NCBI GenBank assembly: GCA_033439265.1
Contig: JAVTVX010000010.1
Coordinates: 13,190,001-13,254,000, forward strand
Reading direction: 5' to 3'
Source: Dillenia suffruticosa
Lineage: Eukaryota; Streptophyta; Magnoliopsida; Dilleniales; Dilleniaceae
Length of the DNA stretch: 64,000 bases
Shown here: positions 22,521-33,904 of the stretch, piece by piece
How the letters are laid out: each line of letters opens with the position of its first letter
Position numbering within the stretch: position 1 is the first letter of the stretch
Translations under genes and position numbers: made by a program
Notes under the pieces: generated by a model
What the model saw: the letters and a program-made list of their open reading frames with translations, nothing else
Told to the model about the DNA's origin: nothing
The model's database searches: none

Positions 22521-23995
22521 GCGGGTAAAATTCAATGGCAATAAAAGATCATCTCTAGGACACTTGTCCTTATTTGAGGGGCAGAAAAATGATTTGGATG
22601 GAGATGGGAGGATTATAATGGTGTCTCCCAACATTGGATTCTATCCTTACTTTGGTACTTTTTAACTTTTTTTGCAGCCAAATTTGTGGTGGGGTTTTAT
22701 TTACTATTTATTTGCTTTTTTATAATTTGTGATGAAAATTGATACACCTAATTTTTTAGGTATTTTTTATGGTACTTATCTCCGTATTCAAATTATTCAA
22801 ATAATTTAATTTAAATATTATAAAATCTAATTTAAGGATAAATTTTTTTGATATCTATTTTTTTATTTCTAAAATTTGAATTCGATATCTTAATTAAGAA
22901 TTTTGTAGATATTTTCTCCATTAATGAATGTGGATGGAGCTCATGTGGATAAGTATATTCATTTTTTATTTTAATAAAATAGAATTTAATATAAGTTATT
23001 TTATGTATATTTTAGAAAAATTTTATGGCAGTAAATTTTGAAGAAATAATTTTTATAAGAGTAAATTTTATTATCAAATTACTTTCTAACCCCAAGTCCT
23101 AAGAGACATCTCTCTTGATGAAACCTACAAAAAGGAAGAATGAAAGAAAGGAAGACAAGGACATTCTCCCATAACACTCGTGCGTAAAACAGTACAAACA
23201 CTGATATTTAATTGATCTAATAGTTAAATATCAATAATTTTAATAAAATTTCAAATTTAGCTCTTATGTATAAAAAAAAATGTGTTAAAAGAATTTTGTC
23301 CCCTTAAAAGTTCAATTTAGATTGAATTAGATTTAATTAGATTTAATATGATTATCGAAAATTCACGATTTATTTTAAAAAAAATGGTAAAGAAGTTGAA
23401 ACACAGCCTGGGTAGAGGTGAAAAAAAATGTTATCTCAGGGTAAGGGGGAATTTAAGCCCAATTCAGTCCAAAGCCATATCCACATTCCTAATATGGGCC
23501 CAAAGCATTTGAAATTGTATTTCAGCAAAGCTTGCAGTCATATGGGCCATAATTTTGGGCTAACCTCATTTTTGTAGAAAGCCCAATATAGACAACTACA
23601 TAAAGATGCCAATCATCAGCTTGGCCGTGCCTGCCTACATTGCATTGGGGTGGAAACTCCATCTCTGGGAAATTTATTCTTCACAATAGCGAATCTAGCT
23701 TTCATCTCCTGTCTTTCAAAGACAAGAATCGATTCTGTATCTCCAATCATAACTTGCCACGTCATAAAATTCCTTTACATGACCATTTTGCCTCGCTGGC
23801 AGACAACTATTGATTCAGACAAATTAGGCTGCACTGGGCCTTTCCTCATGGTATTTAAAATAATGAAGTCAAAGCAAACAGAGAACCAAGGTCATGAAAG
23901 GTAAGTGAACAATGGTAAAATGAATCTTGTCTTGATGGGTTGGTTCGCATTATGCTGCATTTATCTAGACCACCTAACAATCTGATCTGGTATTC

Positions 23996-24000
<5 letters not shown>

Positions 24001-24052
<52 letters not shown>
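24001..24052 (+). repeat. (CT)26 microsatellite upstream of LRR-RLK
   Basis: A long, uninterrupted CT run about 470 bases before the LRR receptor ATG, on the sense strand. It is probably in the promoter or an early 5' UTR exon. Confidence 0.95.
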
Positions 24053-24054
<2 letters not shown>

Positions 24055-24524
24055 AACATTTGCTTCTACTACGTTGGGGTAGTACCGGTTAAAGTTTTCC
24101 AATCTCTCGAGTGCAAAACATGTCCTTGGAACTTCTTCAAATGGGGTTTATTTTCTTCCGCACATTATTCATTCTAGCATTATTGTAGTTGGTGTTGCAA
24201 TTTATTACATAAAAAAGTTCATTTATTTCTGTGTCCCTTGTTTCCCCATTCTTGAAGATGTAGTGCTTTTAAGCCAAATATCATTGATCTTACCACGCAC
24301 ATTGACTTGTGGGTATTCTCTATAGTGGAGTTTTTGTGATTCCTGTGAACCTTCTTTAATTGTTTTTTGTTAGATAAAAGCCATGGGGTCAACTCATGTT
24401 TGACTTCATCTGAACTATTTCCTTTCTTCAATCATTCTTGTACTCATTACTCTGAAGAGATTAAGTTTTCCTTTTTGCTTCATACCCATCAAGTACATTT
24501 GGTGTTAGGGTTGTTTGAGGAGGA

Positions 24525-27500
24525 ATGCAGGTCATTTGTTTGATAGTATTGTTGTTAATAGAAATGACATCAGGAAAATCAGATTTTGATGCATTGTTGG
24601 AGCTGAAAAAGGGGTTTAAGCAAGACCCATCCGAGAAAGTATTTAATTCATGGAATTCAAACACATTAGGGTCCGATGGGTGTCCTAAAGACTGGTACGG
24701 AATCACCTGCAGTGACGGTAAAGTGGTGTCTCTCACACTAAGTGATGTGGGTCTGGTGGGAGATTTTCAGTTTTCTGCTATAATGGGTCTTGATATGCTT
24801 CAGAACTTATCAATTTCGAATAATCAGCTTTCGGGCAATCTCACTGGTATTGGTTCTCTTGGGGCTTTGGAGGTTTTGGATCTATCCAGGAATTTGTTTC
24901 GCGGGTCAATTCCCTCCGACTTGTCTAATTTGAAGAGTTTAGTGCTATTGAATCTATCCAGTAACAATTTTGAAGGTACATTTCCCTCTGGCTTGGAAAA
25001 TCTTGAGCAGTTGAAGTCAATTGATTTGAGGCTTAATATGTTTGTTGGGGATGTCATGCAGTTTGTTTCACAGTTGGGTATTGTGGACTTTGTTGACCTG
25101 AGTTGCAATCAGTTCTCTGGATCCCTGGACTTGGGAGTTGCAAATGCAAGTTTCATCTCATCGATTCGATATTTGAACCTTAGCCACAACCTGCTAGTTG
25201 GGGAGCTCTTTTCGCATGATGGAATGCCATTTTTTGATAGTTTGGAGGTGTTTGATGCAAGTAATAATCAGTTTGTGGGTACCATTCCTTCCTTTAACTT
25301 TGTTGTCTCCCTTCGGATTCTTCGCCTTGGGAGCAACCAGTTATCAGGGTCCTTACCAGAAGGTCTTTTGCAGGAGAGTTCAATGGTCTTGTATGAATTG
25401 GATCTCAGCCTTAACCAGATTGAGGGTAATAACTGCATGAGTTTACTAATGTCTCTATTATGCGCTTTCCATCTTTTGAACATGCACGGTATATCTAATT
25501 ATATATAAGTATCATGCAAAATGTTGATGGAGCAAAATATCACTCATTTTACACCAACATATATTTGTAGTTTTTTCCATGCCTGTTGACATTTCTTGGA
25601 AACTTAATTTGTATATTGAGGAATATTTTTCACCATTGTGATCATGATGGCACTTCCGATGCTAATGTTGTAAATTGATTGATCATGTTTTTAGTGATCT
25701 AGAACATGGTGATCGTCCTTCCCTTTTATCCTGTTTCACATGTCTGAATTTGTTGCATTCTGACAGGTCCAATTGGGAGCATTACCTCTACAACTTTAAG
25801 GGTGCTCAATATGTCCTCAAACAATCTCTCAGGCCCTTTGCCTATCAGGATAGGACATTGTGCCATCATTGACTTGAGTAACAATAACCTTTCAGGGAAC
25901 ATGTCCAGGGTCCAGGGCTGGGGGAATTATGTGGAGACTATTCATCTGAGTTCTAACTCATTAACCGGAAACATTCCAAATCTGACCTCTCAATTTTTGA
26001 GGCTGACTACATTAAAGCTTGCCAATAACTTGGTGGAAGGTGCTCTTCCTCCTGCATTAGGTACATACCCAGAACTAGAAGTTATAGATTTGAGTCATAA
26101 CCAGTTTACCGGTCCCCTCCTTCTGAGCTTCTTCACTTCATCAAGGTTGATGGATCTTAATCTTTCTGGCAACAGTTTTACTGGGCCTATTCCTCTTCAA
26201 GCTTCTGCTGCCCAAAATTTGACCCTCAGATCTCTTGATCTATCAAATAACTCATTAGTTGGCACCTTGCCTGCTGAGTTTAGCAGTTTTGATAGCTTGC
26301 TATACCTTAATTTAGAAAATAACCATTTTCAAGGTCAAATACCCAATGACCTTCCAGATGGACTCGAGGGATTCAATGTATCATATAATAACCTCTCTGG
26401 CATTGTACCTGAGAACTTGTGGAGGTTTCCTGACTCGGCATTCCACCCTGGAAATTCACTGCTGATTCTACCAAATCAGACATCTCCTCCAAAAGATGGT
26501 TCTAATCTGCCTTTGGGAGAGCAAGGGAACCGAATGAAGCCTTCTATCAGGATGATTCTTATTGCAGGTTTGGTAGTTACTGCTGTTATTATAGCTCTAT
26601 TGTCCATAATAACCTACTATAGAGCCCAGTTGGGACAATGTAGGAAGAAAAGTTTGAATAACAATAAAGGGAAGAAAAGCATTCAACCTGGGGCATCTTC
26701 CCCTCATACAAATAAGGGCATGGACTCATCTCCAGCTTCATTTAGTTTCCCTCAAGTCCAATCGTCTCCTGGCTGCACACCATTAGTTGTAGAAAAGCTG
26801 CCTAAAGATTCTGACCTTCATGACTCACCAACAAAAGATGGTGAAATATCATCTCCCATATCTTTTGTGTCTTCCACAAACCCGTTACCTTCTAAAAACA
26901 AAAGTTTCGTGGAGAGTCCCAGTGCTCTCAAGGTTTCTTCTCCTGATACATTAGCTGGAGATCTCCATCTATTTGACAGTTCCTTGGTGTTCACCTCAGA
27001 AGAGTTGTCATGTGCACCAGCTGAACTAATTGGCAGGAGTTGCCATGGAAGTTTGTATAAAGCTTCGCTGGGATGTGGTCATATTTTGGCAGTAAAATGG
27101 CTAAGAGAAGGAATAGCAAAGGGGAAGAAAGAATTCACAAGGGAAGCAAAGAAGCTGGGCAGCATCAAACACCCAAATTTGGTGTCATTCAAGGGTTATT
27201 ACTGGGGCCCCAAGGAGCACGAGAAATTGATACTATCAAATTTCATTGATGTACCATGCTTGGCTTTCCATCTCTCTGGTGAGGTTTTTCTCTCTCCTTC
27301 AATTTTAGATCTGTGTAAAGTTTTAGATCGATCAGGATAATAAGCTGTGGCTCATTAACTATATATCTATCAATTGCCATAAACCCATATGATTGGGATT
27401 GAGTACACAAATCCTTGCCTTTCTTTATACTAGTTGTAAAAGTAATGTGAAGAAGTAAAACATATAATGACCAAGACGTGGAAACATTTTCATGAATTTC

Positions 27501-28327
27501 TCTGGCTAAAATATATACATATATATATATATATACAAGAAGAAGAAGAAGAAGTAAGTCATGTCCTGCATCCGAAAAGCTTCAAATGAAGAATATCCCA
27601 CACTTTCCTGACTGGATATGTGGTAGCAGTAATCTTGTTCCCATTCTCACTTCTCATTTACTGCTTCTAACAAATATGGCCTACCAACTTTCTGATGCCT
27701 TTAACTGAGAAATGCTTTTATCAACTTTCTTCTGCAGGCACAGAGCCACAAAAACTGCCTCCCTTGTCTCTTAATGAACGCCTTAAGGTTGCAGTAGATG
27801 TTGCCAGATGCTTAAGTTACCTCCATAACGAGATTTCAATACCTCATGGAAACCTGAAATCCACAAACATCTTAGTGGAGCCTCCTAATGCCAATGCTCT
27901 CCTTACAGATTACTCTCTCCACCGGCTTATGACACCCACAGGCACAGCTGAGCAGGTATTAAATGCAGGCGCCCTTGGTTACAGGCCACCTGAATTTGCC
28001 AGCTCAAGCAAACCTCTCCCATCATTGAAAAGTGATGTCTATGCTTTTGGGGTGATCTTGTTGGAGCTCTTGACCGGAAAAAGCTCGGCAGATATATTTC
28101 CTGTGGATTCAGGAGTTGTTGATCTTACAGACTGGGTTAGATTGTTTGTTGGAGAAAACCGCTCGGTTGAATGCTTTGATAGACTGATTCCGGGTTTTGA
28201 AAATCTTGAGCAACCACCAAGAGGTCTTGATGAGATGCTGCAGGTGGCCTTAAAGTGTATCTTGCCAGCGCCTGAGAGACCAGACATGAGACAAGTGTTT
28301 GAAGATCTTTCCTTGATAGTGTTGTAA
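24525..28327 (+). CDS. LRR receptor-like protein with atypical (pseudo)kinase domain
   Basis: Three exons, 24525-25425, 25767-27278 and 27738-28327, join in frame (phases 1 and 1) to 1000 residues. Residues 1-17 are a signal peptide (MQVICLIVLLLIEMTSG). Next come the LRR N-terminal cap (DFDALLELKKGF, CPKDWYGITC) and some 18-20 leucine-rich repeats (LDLSxNxxxGxIP type). A transmembrane helix follows at about residues 563-586 (MILIAGLVVTAVIIALLSII), then a Ser/Pro-rich linker and a kinase-like domain from about 703. The VAVK-type lysine is present (K744). The catalytic loop reads HGNLK (841-845) instead of HRDLK, and DFG is replaced by DYS (862-864). The glycine loop is degenerate. This resembles the Arabidopsis At2g27060/At4g20940 (GHR1) group, plasma-membrane receptors believed to signal without full catalysis. 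The gene is intact. Confidence 0.94.
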
Positions 28328-30280
28328 TTCCAAGTTTAGACCAAATCTCTTAACTTCTGGCCTATGATACTAACATGTGGCATTCATTCTTTTTTGCTCT
28401 CAATTATTTGTCCCATTTTTATTTTAGACTATTTCCTGCAATTCAATTGTTTCCTCCACAGTCCATAGTTCACGGGCAACATTTGATTTACTTCCAAAAA
28501 TTATTTTCTGAGATCAAGTAAATGTTTCTGTTTTACTGACATTGTACTGTTGCTTCCTCCCACTATTTTCATTTCAATGTGTTCGTTTGTTGTGAGTGAC
28601 TAGGATTAATTATACTTAGAGAATTAATTGTACTTTTAACTGCAATCAAGGGCGATTTTCCATGTGTTACTACCAACTAGACTAGATCATGGTTGTCGCA
28701 GCCCGCTCAACCCACCCATGTTGGGCTCTTAAGCCCACGGAGTGACTGGGTCGGGACTTGATTAGGCCTGATCGGCTATGAGATCCAGATCCGGCCTTGC
28801 ATGGTCAGGCCGATGTCGACTAAGCCAATCCGGTCGAATACTCACATCTAGTGGAAACTTCGAGGAAGGAGAAGTCCGAAAGAGAGACAAATAGTCTCTG
28901 TCCTCTGGTTTGTGTCTCATTGTCGCATCCCCAGCCCACATTGTCCCACCAAGAGAAAGAGAGAGAGATATGCAGGGAAGGGATTTGAACTAAAAAAGGC
29001 ATGCACAAGGGACCCATATTTATTGATGTAAATGAGATATATATTTTTATTTTGTAATTAGGTTGAGAGTTTAATTCTTTATAGGTATAAAAAAATAATA
29101 TTAGAAAATCTATCGTCGTAAAGTAAATCCTATAATAATCGATCTAAATTAATCAAGAGTAAAAAAAAAAAAAAAAAAAAAGAAAGCATGTGAAAGAGAG
29201 AATACAGGTGGCAGAGAGAATGAGTTTCACAACAACCATTTGAGTTGAATTATAGTAAGAGAAAACCAATTCACATTCCTAACATTCAATTTTTTATACA
29301 CACAAACTCTCTCTCTCTCTCTCTCTCTCTCCATCACCATTTCTGCTATGGTTGGCCGGACGCCATAAACACCCACGGAGACAACAACTTCGAATGAATC
29401 AGCCCCCCGTTCTTGCCATTGTTTATGTATTGTTGCTCATTAATTTATACCCCAGTTTGGAAGATGTTCAACAAGTACCATGAAAGTTTTTGAATTTCAC
29501 AAACTCTGAATATCCCCACCCCATTTATACCTTACCTTCAAAAAATAAAATTGCCCCCATGATAACCTAATAATCAAATCAACATTTTTTTTTCAAAATA
29601 AAATGCAATTTCTCTAAGTATATATAAATTATAAATAAATTCATCAAGCAATGCATTGAGTTCAGAAAAGGATACATACATTGCTTTCTGAACTCAAACA
29701 AGTATATATTTTCATAGTTCAAATTGATTTTTTATTTTTAACATATAATTGAATTATCAAAAATAATTTAAAATCATTTCATTTCCTTAGACATTTAAAT
29801 ACGATTTTTAGTTTTCATTATGAAAAGTATTTTTATTTTTTAGTATAAAAAATAAATAATAAAAAATAATTAAATTATGAAGAAACCTGGGATTGACGTA
29901 TGTATGTCTTTTCCGATGTCTTTCCTAGAAAATAGAAATAAATATTGAATTCTGTGTCCTGTGGTTTGAATAAATCACGACGCGGTCTAGATGAGGTGCT
30001 CCTTCTAAATCGGCCGCACTCCCATTCCCATTGACAGCCGCGGATGGACTGTCACAGCTTAATGACACTTTTGCCCTTCCCAAACTTCTCTTTTAGAATT
30101 AACATATGGGCAATTTCGTCATCACGTTTTGATTAAACCGTGTGCATTTTTCTCTTTTAAGATCTGATTCACGCTGAACCTTTTTCTTGAACGTTTCGCG
30201 TTTCCTTCGTCAACTTGACATCCTCTCCCCGTGTGAACTGTAATCCACTCCATTACTTCTCTCTCTCTCTCTCTCTACTA
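28328..30280. other. spacer between LRR-RLK and NHL gene
   Basis: Starts with the LRR-RLK 3' UTR. A GC-richer patch at about 28680-28850 stands out and contains the short palindrome TGGGCTCTTAAGCCCA. A poly-A run lies at 29161-29180, a CT microsatellite at 29308-29331, and a 13-bp inverted repeat at 29656-29668 / 29685-29697. The stretch 29560-29880 is very AT-rich. No gene is seen. Confidence 0.5.
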
Positions 30281-30287
30281 CAGCACC

Positions 30288-30295
30288 TATATATT
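30288..30295 (+). promoter_or_regulatory. TATA box of NHL gene
   Basis: TATATATT follows a CT microsatellite (30260-30277). It would start a noncoding first exon near 30320 that ends at the donor CAG|GTAATT at 30453. Confidence 0.5.
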
Positions 30296-30453
30296 CCTTG
30301 CATTTGCTTACTTTTTCTTCCCTCTCTCATAAAATTGGACAGAGTCGTCCATTGAAACACGCTCGCGCATTACCCCAGCCCTAAATCAAAGGACAGGAAA
30401 CGGAGTTCATTTGTTCTTCTTGACTTTGGATTTTCAGTCTCGACGAATTTCAG

Positions 30454-32018
30454 GTAATTTTTACTTGTTTTTATATATTATGTCTTCTCTTTTCTGATTC
30501 ATTTTCGCCCCGATGTTGATCTTTGGTTGTTTTCGGAAATTCTATATATTTGATTCAGACATATTATTCAAATTCAGAAGTTTTTCCCTTAGTTTGTAAT
30601 TTCTCTTGTTTCCCTTTCTTAAGATTTGTTTTTACGGGGGGTTGAAGGACGTGAAACCCAGTTGGGGTTTCAATTTTTGTATTTTATTCTGAATTGAATA
30701 AAGGAGATAGCTGCCATTTTTGCTAATATAACCATTATATTTAATTAAATTACCAAATCAGGAAAGATTTAATAGGGAATACTTACGTAAAAGTTTGATA
30801 TGGAAGAACTGGCTTGATAAAATATCACCAAGGAAATGGAGAATATTTGGGTTACTTCTTTATTATAAAAAAGTTCTTTTGTCAATGGGAGGGCGGGGGG
30901 GAAGGGAAGAATTGATGGGTTTAGGAAAAATCAAACATCACTGATTTATGAAGTTTGTTAATAATAATATTATTAATAACATGTGAATGTAGATAACTAT
31001 TGTTGTTTAGGGATTAATTCAATATATTTATTAAGCACACGCATTCGTATGCGTGCCCATCACACAAACCTGCAATAATGACAATTAAATTCTGATTTGG
31101 GTGAATCTGACTATAATTTAATTGGTCAATATAATGTTTACACAGCCATTAAGACATTATTATTATGTACATGTTTTATATAGTCATTTTAGTTTTTTTT
31201 GTTGGGGGGGGTGTTGATTTCAATGTTGTTAAAGGCGGTTTTATTAACTTATTGTGGGTTTTCTTCTTGGGGGACTCTCTCTCTCTCTTTCGGGTGTATT
31301 GATTTTGACTGCATACTAGTAGTGAGTAGAGAAGCATTTTGTTCCAATGTAGAGTTGATTTGTTTAGTTTATATTTTAAAGGACTTGATCAAATCAGATG
31401 TTTCTAAATTAGTATCCTAAACACGAAACTTGTGAAGGACTGCCCTTTTGTTTGCTTACTTTATGTTAGGTGTCACCTTCCTTTGAATTTTTCTTCCCTT
31501 TAATTAGGCTCGCCCCTGCCCGTTGAACTTTTTACGTTTAGATACAAAGAAAAGGTCATGAGATGACTTCAAGGAAACCACATTAGAAAAAGGAAAAAAC
31601 CATTTATTTCAACAACATCATGCTTCCTTGTCACTGTCCAAGCTAATTAAGTTTGGATCATAAATTTTAAAGATTTAAAAAAATAATAAAAATTATATTG
31701 ATGGTTTTTGTTTTTTGCTTGCGGTCCGCTTCTGCTTCCTAATAAATTTTCATGCTGATGTAATTTGACGTTTTCATAGCAAATTTTATATTTTTGCCTG
31801 ACAAACATAATAATGTGTCTTCATCACCCATCGTAAATGAAAGGAAATTCTGAACTGTACCATTTCTTTTCACATTTGTGAAAAGAATATAAATATTGCG
31901 TACGTAAGAGAAAACCTAAAATGTTCCAAGTCAATCTTTATTAATGGCAGCCTAGAAATGCCCTGTGTTAGTCCAAGCAGCACCTTAAGTCACAGGCAAA
32001 TTCTTTCTCTTATTGCAG
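30454..32018 (+). other. 5' UTR intron of NHL gene
   Basis: The donor is TTTCAG|GTAATT at 30453/30454 and the acceptor TATTGCAG|AGAATC at 32018/32019, 1565 bp. The first exon is pyrimidine-rich and noncoding. The coding exon follows 26 bases after the acceptor. The intron holds several G runs (near 30890 and 31203). Confidence 0.6.
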
Positions 32019-32044
32019 AGAATCAAGCGCAGACCTAAGTACTA

Positions 32045-32875
32045 ATGGCTGACAGGGTCCATCCTCAAGACTCCCCGGTCCGAGCAGAGCCCCAGAACCC
32101 ACCAACCCAAGCCACTACACAAGACCTAGAAGCACAAAAGCAACCAGTCCAACCGACATCAGAAAAACCGGTTCCAGCCCCACCAGCAAGCACATATGTC
32201 ATCCAAGTACCCAAGGAGCAAATCTTCCATGTACCACCACCGGAGAATGCCAAAAAGTACCAAGAATACACTCGTAAAAGAAGTCGCCGCAGCTGTTGCT
32301 GTCGCTGCTTTTGCTGGACTCTAGGCCTCATCGTGCTTTTTATCACTCTCTTAGCGATTGCTGGTGCTATCCTATACTTAGTTTTTAGGCCTGAGGCACT
32401 TAAGTATTCTGTCCAGAGCATAACCATCAAAGGCATGAACCTGACTGCAGCAGCCAATTCAATGTCACCTGAATTCGACGTCTCTGTCAGAGCTGATAAT
32501 CCAAACAACAAGATTGGCGTGTATTATGAAAATGGAAGCAATGTCACCATTAAATACTCTGATGTTCAGCTATGCAGTGGCGATATACCAACGTTTTATC
32601 AGCCATCAAACAACATCACAGTTTTCACAACTACCTTAACAGGTTCTGGAGTTGTTCTGTCAGGTGCTACTAGAACTTCCTTGGTCGATGCACAAAGCCA
32701 GGGTTCGGTTCCTCTCAACTTGAAGATTAAGGCACCGGTGAAGATCAAGTTTGGATCTATTAAGACATGGAAGATCACGGTTAAGGTTTCATGTGATATA
32801 TCAGTGAACAACTTATCTGCAGACTCCACAATCGTGTCCAAGCACTGTGGCATTGATGACGTTGACCTTTGGTAG
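32045..32875 (+). CDS. NDR1/HIN1-like (LEA-2) membrane protein, NHL6/NHL13 type
   Basis: Single coding exon of 276 residues. A Pro/Gln-rich cytosolic N-terminus starts MADRVHPQDSP and contains YVIQVPKEQIFHVPPPENA, a block characteristic of the NHL6/13/25 subgroup. A Cys/Arg-rich stretch (RRSCCCRCFCWTLGL) precedes one transmembrane helix at about residues 92-116. The rest is an extracellular LEA-2 domain with SPEFDVSVRADNPNNKIGVY, several N-glycosylation sites (NVT, NIT) and the typical end VDLW. NHL proteins sit at the plasma membrane. They are linked to pathogen defence (NDR1) and ABA or osmotic stress (NHL6). The start is the first ATG after the 5' UTR intron. Exact orthology within the subgroup is not decided here. 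Confidence 0.94.
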   Translation: MADRVHPQDSPVRAEPQNPPTQATTQDLEAQKQPVQPTSEKPVPAPPASTYVIQVPKEQIFHVPPPENAKKYQEYTRKRSRRSCCCRCFCWTLGLIVLFITLLAIAGAILYLVFRPEALKYSVQSITIKGMNLTAAANSMSPEFDVSVRADNPNNKIGVYYENGSNVTIKYSDVQLCSGDIPTFYQPSNNITVFTTTLTGSGVVLSGATRTSLVDAQSQGSVPLNLKIKAPVKIKFGSIKTWKITVKVSCDISVNNLSADSTIVSKHCGIDDVDLW

Positions 32876-33904
32876 ACGTCTACCATCTACTACATGTTTG
32901 GAGTTGTGGATGATAAAATATATTCTTTTTGTTGTTTTGTTTATATTTAATAATATGTTTTGTTGTGCGCAATACACTACACTGGTGATGGATCAGACAT
33001 GGTGATCTTTGTTGAGCATTCGAAAAATAAAGTGTGGGGGGGGAGGGGTGGTGGTGTTTCTTCATAAATCTGAAATTTCTTTAAGATTATCTACCATTGT
33101 TTATATGAGAAATGAATGGGAAATGCAATGAGGAGGCCTTTTATAATTATGACTATTTGATTTTATTTTCCTAGGAACACATTGTGCTATTAATCCTAAC
33201 ATGCGATGAGCTTAAGAATTGCGAATATTTATTGGAGGGGCAGTGAATTTGACACTAACCACTTAATCATCCCTCCCATCCCAGTAGTAATTTCCTAAAT
33301 TGCAGAAACATCTCCCAAACAGCTTCCGCAAAGGAAAAGTTGTTATAGACGGGTTCAACTAGTAAACGCTTCTTTAATTGGTATTAGAAAGATCCCAAGA
33401 TCAAATGCCCAAAGAGCGTTGCTTCCGACACGAGAAGGATAGCAGGTCAAAGCTTCTGCTGAACCTTAAACAATTAATCGTGCCTCAATGTGTTGCAAAT
33501 CATGGAATAAGTAATAATGTGAACCGTGTAACATTGCTGGAAAGGGAAAAATGGTTTTATACCCATGGCAATACATGCAGGAAAACAAGATATAGATGGC
33601 TAGGAGTTCATCCGTGTATAAAAACTACACGTGTGGTACTGTTTTGATCTACAAAACATCATGCCTAAAACTTAACAGCCCCACAGTACCAAAATCAACC
33701 CAGCGTGGTTATTTTCTTCTTACCTTTGATTGTGAGCAGACGCCCTTTTATTCGCTTTGCTATGTACAAATGTCCTTACCCGAACCACCAATATCCTACG
33801 CTTCGTGGAACTATCATTGAGAAATCAATACAGTTGGCTCCAAAGAACATTTGACATTGAGACAGACTGTATGTGTAGCATCACCACTGACAGTGGTCAT
33901 TTTA
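32876..33904. other. convergent spacer between NHL and DUF632 genes
   Basis: 3' ends of two genes facing each other. A G-rich run at 33036-33056 (G8-A-G4-T-GG) lies about 160 bases after the NHL stop and could fold as a G-quadruplex. The small frames here look like chance. Confidence 0.5.

Larger units (their letters stand above)
21145..24000. other. AT-rich spacer with dispersed repeats
   Basis: About 2.9 kb without a gene. It contains clear copies of the dispersed AT-rich repeat at about 21820-21970 and 22360-22520, and weaker ones near 22780-22905 and 23205-23370. Short open frames here are not family-like. Sequence from about 23600 is more balanced and belongs to the upstream region of the LRR receptor gene. 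Confidence 0.55.

Noticed and set aside
25426..25508. Truncation of the LRR receptor at an in-frame stop (25508)
   Set aside because: The stop is in intron 1; splicing restores the frame, so the gene is not broken.
25675..25872. Separate small gene in the LRR receptor
   Set aside because: It covers the intron 1/exon 2 boundary in a wrong frame; the in-frame splice GAG G|GTAATA to ACAG|GTCCA joins the LRRs cleanly.
27279..27340. Kinase domain truncated at 27340
   Set aside because: The stop lies in intron 2; exon 3 from 27738 continues the kinase in frame.
28680..28850. GC-rich patch as a transposon or SINE
   Set aside because: It stands out in composition and has a short palindrome, but I could not find ends, target duplications or a second copy in the window.
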